In this document: piece by piece, positions 62,803 to 64,000 of the stretch
Layout of the letters: each line of letters starts with the position of its first letter
Numbering within the stretch: position 1 is the first letter of the stretch
Assembly: GCA_017617575.1 (NCBI GenBank)
Contig: JAFZVY010000073.1
Location: 1 to 64,000 of the forward strand
DNA length: 64,000 nucleotides
Origin: Bacteroidaceae bacterium
GTDB taxonomy: Bacteria; Bacteroidota; Bacteroidia; Bacteroidales; Bacteroidaceae
Direction: 5' to 3'
Notes under the pieces: model-generated
What the model was told of the DNA's origin: nothing
What the model saw: only the letters and a program-made list of their open reading frames with translations
The model's database searches: none
Program-made: the position numbers and the translations under genes

Positions 62803-63963
62803 TTATTTCTCATTCTCATAGTACCACCAATATGTGTTACCAAAGTTCTGGCGTGTCTTGTTCCTTCGTGCGTTGTCTGAAAGGTATTGAGCCTTTTCAA
62901 GCTTGTAGGCATTATACCTCTCCCTTGTCTCCTGTGAGATGTACGAAAGGGAGTCGCCATCCTGTTCTGCCTTTAGGAGTAAAGCCTCTTGGTAGGCACG
63001 AGGTACGTCCATACGCTCAGGATTGTAGTTGTCGTAGAACACTCTCTCAAACGTAAGGAGGTCTTTCTTGAGAAGCTGGAAACATAGGTAATAGTCGATA
63101 ACCGTATTTGAGCGTTTCTTCTCTCCTTTCATGACGATGTTGAGAAATTGCTCCACGCTCTTGATTCCACAACCAGGAACGACACCCATATTTGCGTAAA
63201 TATCAGACGCGAGCACTCTGTTTGTTCGAGTTGTGTCGTAAGCAGGAAGAAGTCCTTCCGTACCGTAATACTGTGGGAAGTCAAATATCCTCTCGGCAAG
63301 CATATCTTGTTTTACAAGGGCGTACATACGTAGCTGTGTGAGCTTTGGAGAACTTACCAAGGACCTCTCGCCTACGTTGAGCGCACCCTCATAATCTCCT
63401 TCTGCCACGAGTCGTTCCGTCTTCAGCTCGTAGAGGTAGATGTCATTATTCTCGGAAATGCTACCCACGAAGATGAAGAGTGCCATGAGTATGATACTAT
63501 TAGGAGTGATGATGATGTCGAATGTCTGCTTGTCCTGCACCTTGTCCTTGAAGAACTCCCTTATCAGCATTACCACGCTGATGTAGAGGATAAGGAGCAG
63601 TGGCGTTACCCAAGCCCATGCTCCGAAGTAGAAATGCTCCACCCTTTGCTCTGTGAAGTTGGAGAGCATGGCGAGGACAATGCATGAAGGGAAATAGCTC
63701 AGGGCATAGAACTTTTGTGGTAAACGTAACAGGCTGAAACATACGTACTGTATTATCTGCAACACTCCTGCCACTATGAGTGGAGTCATGATGCTATGGT
63801 AGGATGTGAGTCCATCGGAATACACGAATTGAGCCTTTGCCAGTATCTCGCTTTGGATGAAATAGATATAGCAGAAGCAGAATAGCATAAACAGTACTCC
63901 GCAGGAACATTTTACTATTCCTGCGGTGTCCTTGATATTGTTGTTGTTTACTGAAAAGTTCAT
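62803..63963 (-). CDS. DUF6057 family membrane protein
   Basis: 386 residues from ATG at 63963; the in-frame TTG at 63978 lies in the hairpin. Five or six membrane helices fill residues 15-175 (CSCGVLFMLFCFCYIYFIQ, WVTPLLLILYISVVMLI, SIILMALFIFVGSIS). A soluble TPR-like part follows (YEGALNVGERSLVSSPKL), ending in a charged tail. DUF6057 proteins are Bacteroidetes-specific and uncharacterised. The 3' gene is the TPR-HTH regulator. Confidence 0.82.
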   Translation of the reverse strand: MNFSVNNNNIKDTAGIVKCSCGVLFMLFCFCYIYFIQSEILAKAQFVYSDGLTSYHSIMTPLIVAGVLQIIQYVCFSLLRLPQKFYALSYFPSCIVLAMLSNFTEQRVEHFYFGAWAWVTPLLLILYISVVMLIREFFKDKVQDKQTFDIIITPNSIILMALFIFVGSISENNDIYLYELKTERLVAEGDYEGALNVGERSLVSSPKLTQLRMYALVKQDMLAERIFDFPQYYGTEGLLPAYDTTRTNRVLASDIYANMGVVPGCGIKSVEQFLNIVMKGEKKRSNTVIDYYLCFQLLKKDLLTFERVFYDNYNPERMDVPRAYQEALLLKAEQDGDSLSYISQETRERYNAYKLEKAQYLSDNARRNKTRQNFGNTYWWYYENEK

Positions 63964-63975
63964 TTCTTCTTTTGT

Positions 63976-63993
63976 CAAGCCAAGTGGGGCTTG
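63976..63993 (-). repeat. Single AGCC/GGCT hairpin before the DUF6057 gene
   Basis: CAAGCC/GGCTTG with loop AAGTGG (plus strand), 12 bases before the ATG at 63963. Same family as 22155-22399, 23707-23872 and 43909-43930. Confidence 0.75.
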
Positions 63994-64000
63994 TTGTGTT

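Overview
The window looks like chromosome from a Bacteroidales bacterium, most likely Prevotellaceae (Prevotella/Segatella type). The evidence is: promoters of the Bacteroidetes type (TTTG, about 20 bases, TAnnTTTG) in front of many genes; the Na+-pumping NADH:quinone reductase operon nqrABCDEF; a GGGtGRT-family protein; lipoproteins and secreted proteins of the DUF4348, DUF4468 and DUF6057 types; a TPR/transmembrane/HTH regulator; and a broken BspA-like leucine-rich-repeat gene. I see no rRNA, tRNA, CRISPR array or intact insertion sequence. The first gene is cut by the left edge.

Layout. 1-6.4 kb is housekeeping and small conserved genes: GGGtGRT protein, cation efflux, crcB, a HARE-HTH protein, a short-chain dehydrogenase, a double GNAT, a catalytically degenerate RNase H fold, a small Cys protein and a periplasmic thioredoxin. 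6.5-9.2 kb holds two genes of unknown function separated by 590 bases packed with short repeats. 9.7-15.6 kb is an accessory cassette on the plus strand: WYL regulator, DEDDh exonuclease, a DUF262 protein and a 945-residue DUF262-DUF1524 protein. It looks like a GmrSD-related anti-phage island and is bracketed by two copies of one palindrome. 15.6-16.5 kb is repeat-rich non-coding DNA. 16.5-20.8 kb has an acyltransferase, a flavin-binding PPOX-type protein and a BspA-like gene split by a zinc-peptidase gene. 20.8-27.8 kb has mnmE, a PD40-type secreted protein, the divergent hexuronate genes uxaC/uxaB and an HU-like protein. 28.2-35.7 kb is a DUF4468 gene with a possible structured leader, then nqrABCDEF. 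35.9-51.9 kb is mostly one minus-strand series: helicase, TPR protein, substrate-binding lipoprotein, pgk, nth, TIGR02757, nadE, double GH43, thioesterase, prs, pepD. 52-64 kb has a small membrane protein, a Skp-like lipoprotein, an MBL hydrolase with murB, a DUF4348 lipoprotein, pheS, a 5'-nucleotidase-like enzyme, two tandem secreted paralogs, a TPR-HTH regulator and a DUF6057 membrane protein.

How genes work together. nqrA-F build one respiratory complex. uxaC and uxaB are successive steps of galacturonate/glucuronate use and fit, with the GH43 protein, a plant-polysaccharide degrader. The WYL/exonuclease/DUF262 genes form a self-regulated cassette whose two DUF262 genes overlap.

The least explained content is non-coding. 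It includes: a family of short hairpins (stem covaries, six-base loop ends in UU on the mRNA) placed 12-29 bases before start codons of several minus-strand genes; two arrays of a 9-base CTAG repeat; an 11-base repeat array that flips orientation; a 21-base tandem palindromic repeat; a cluster of TGTAAAGT boxes; and a multi-helix leader before the DUF4468 gene. All database assignments are from recognition of motifs; no search was run.
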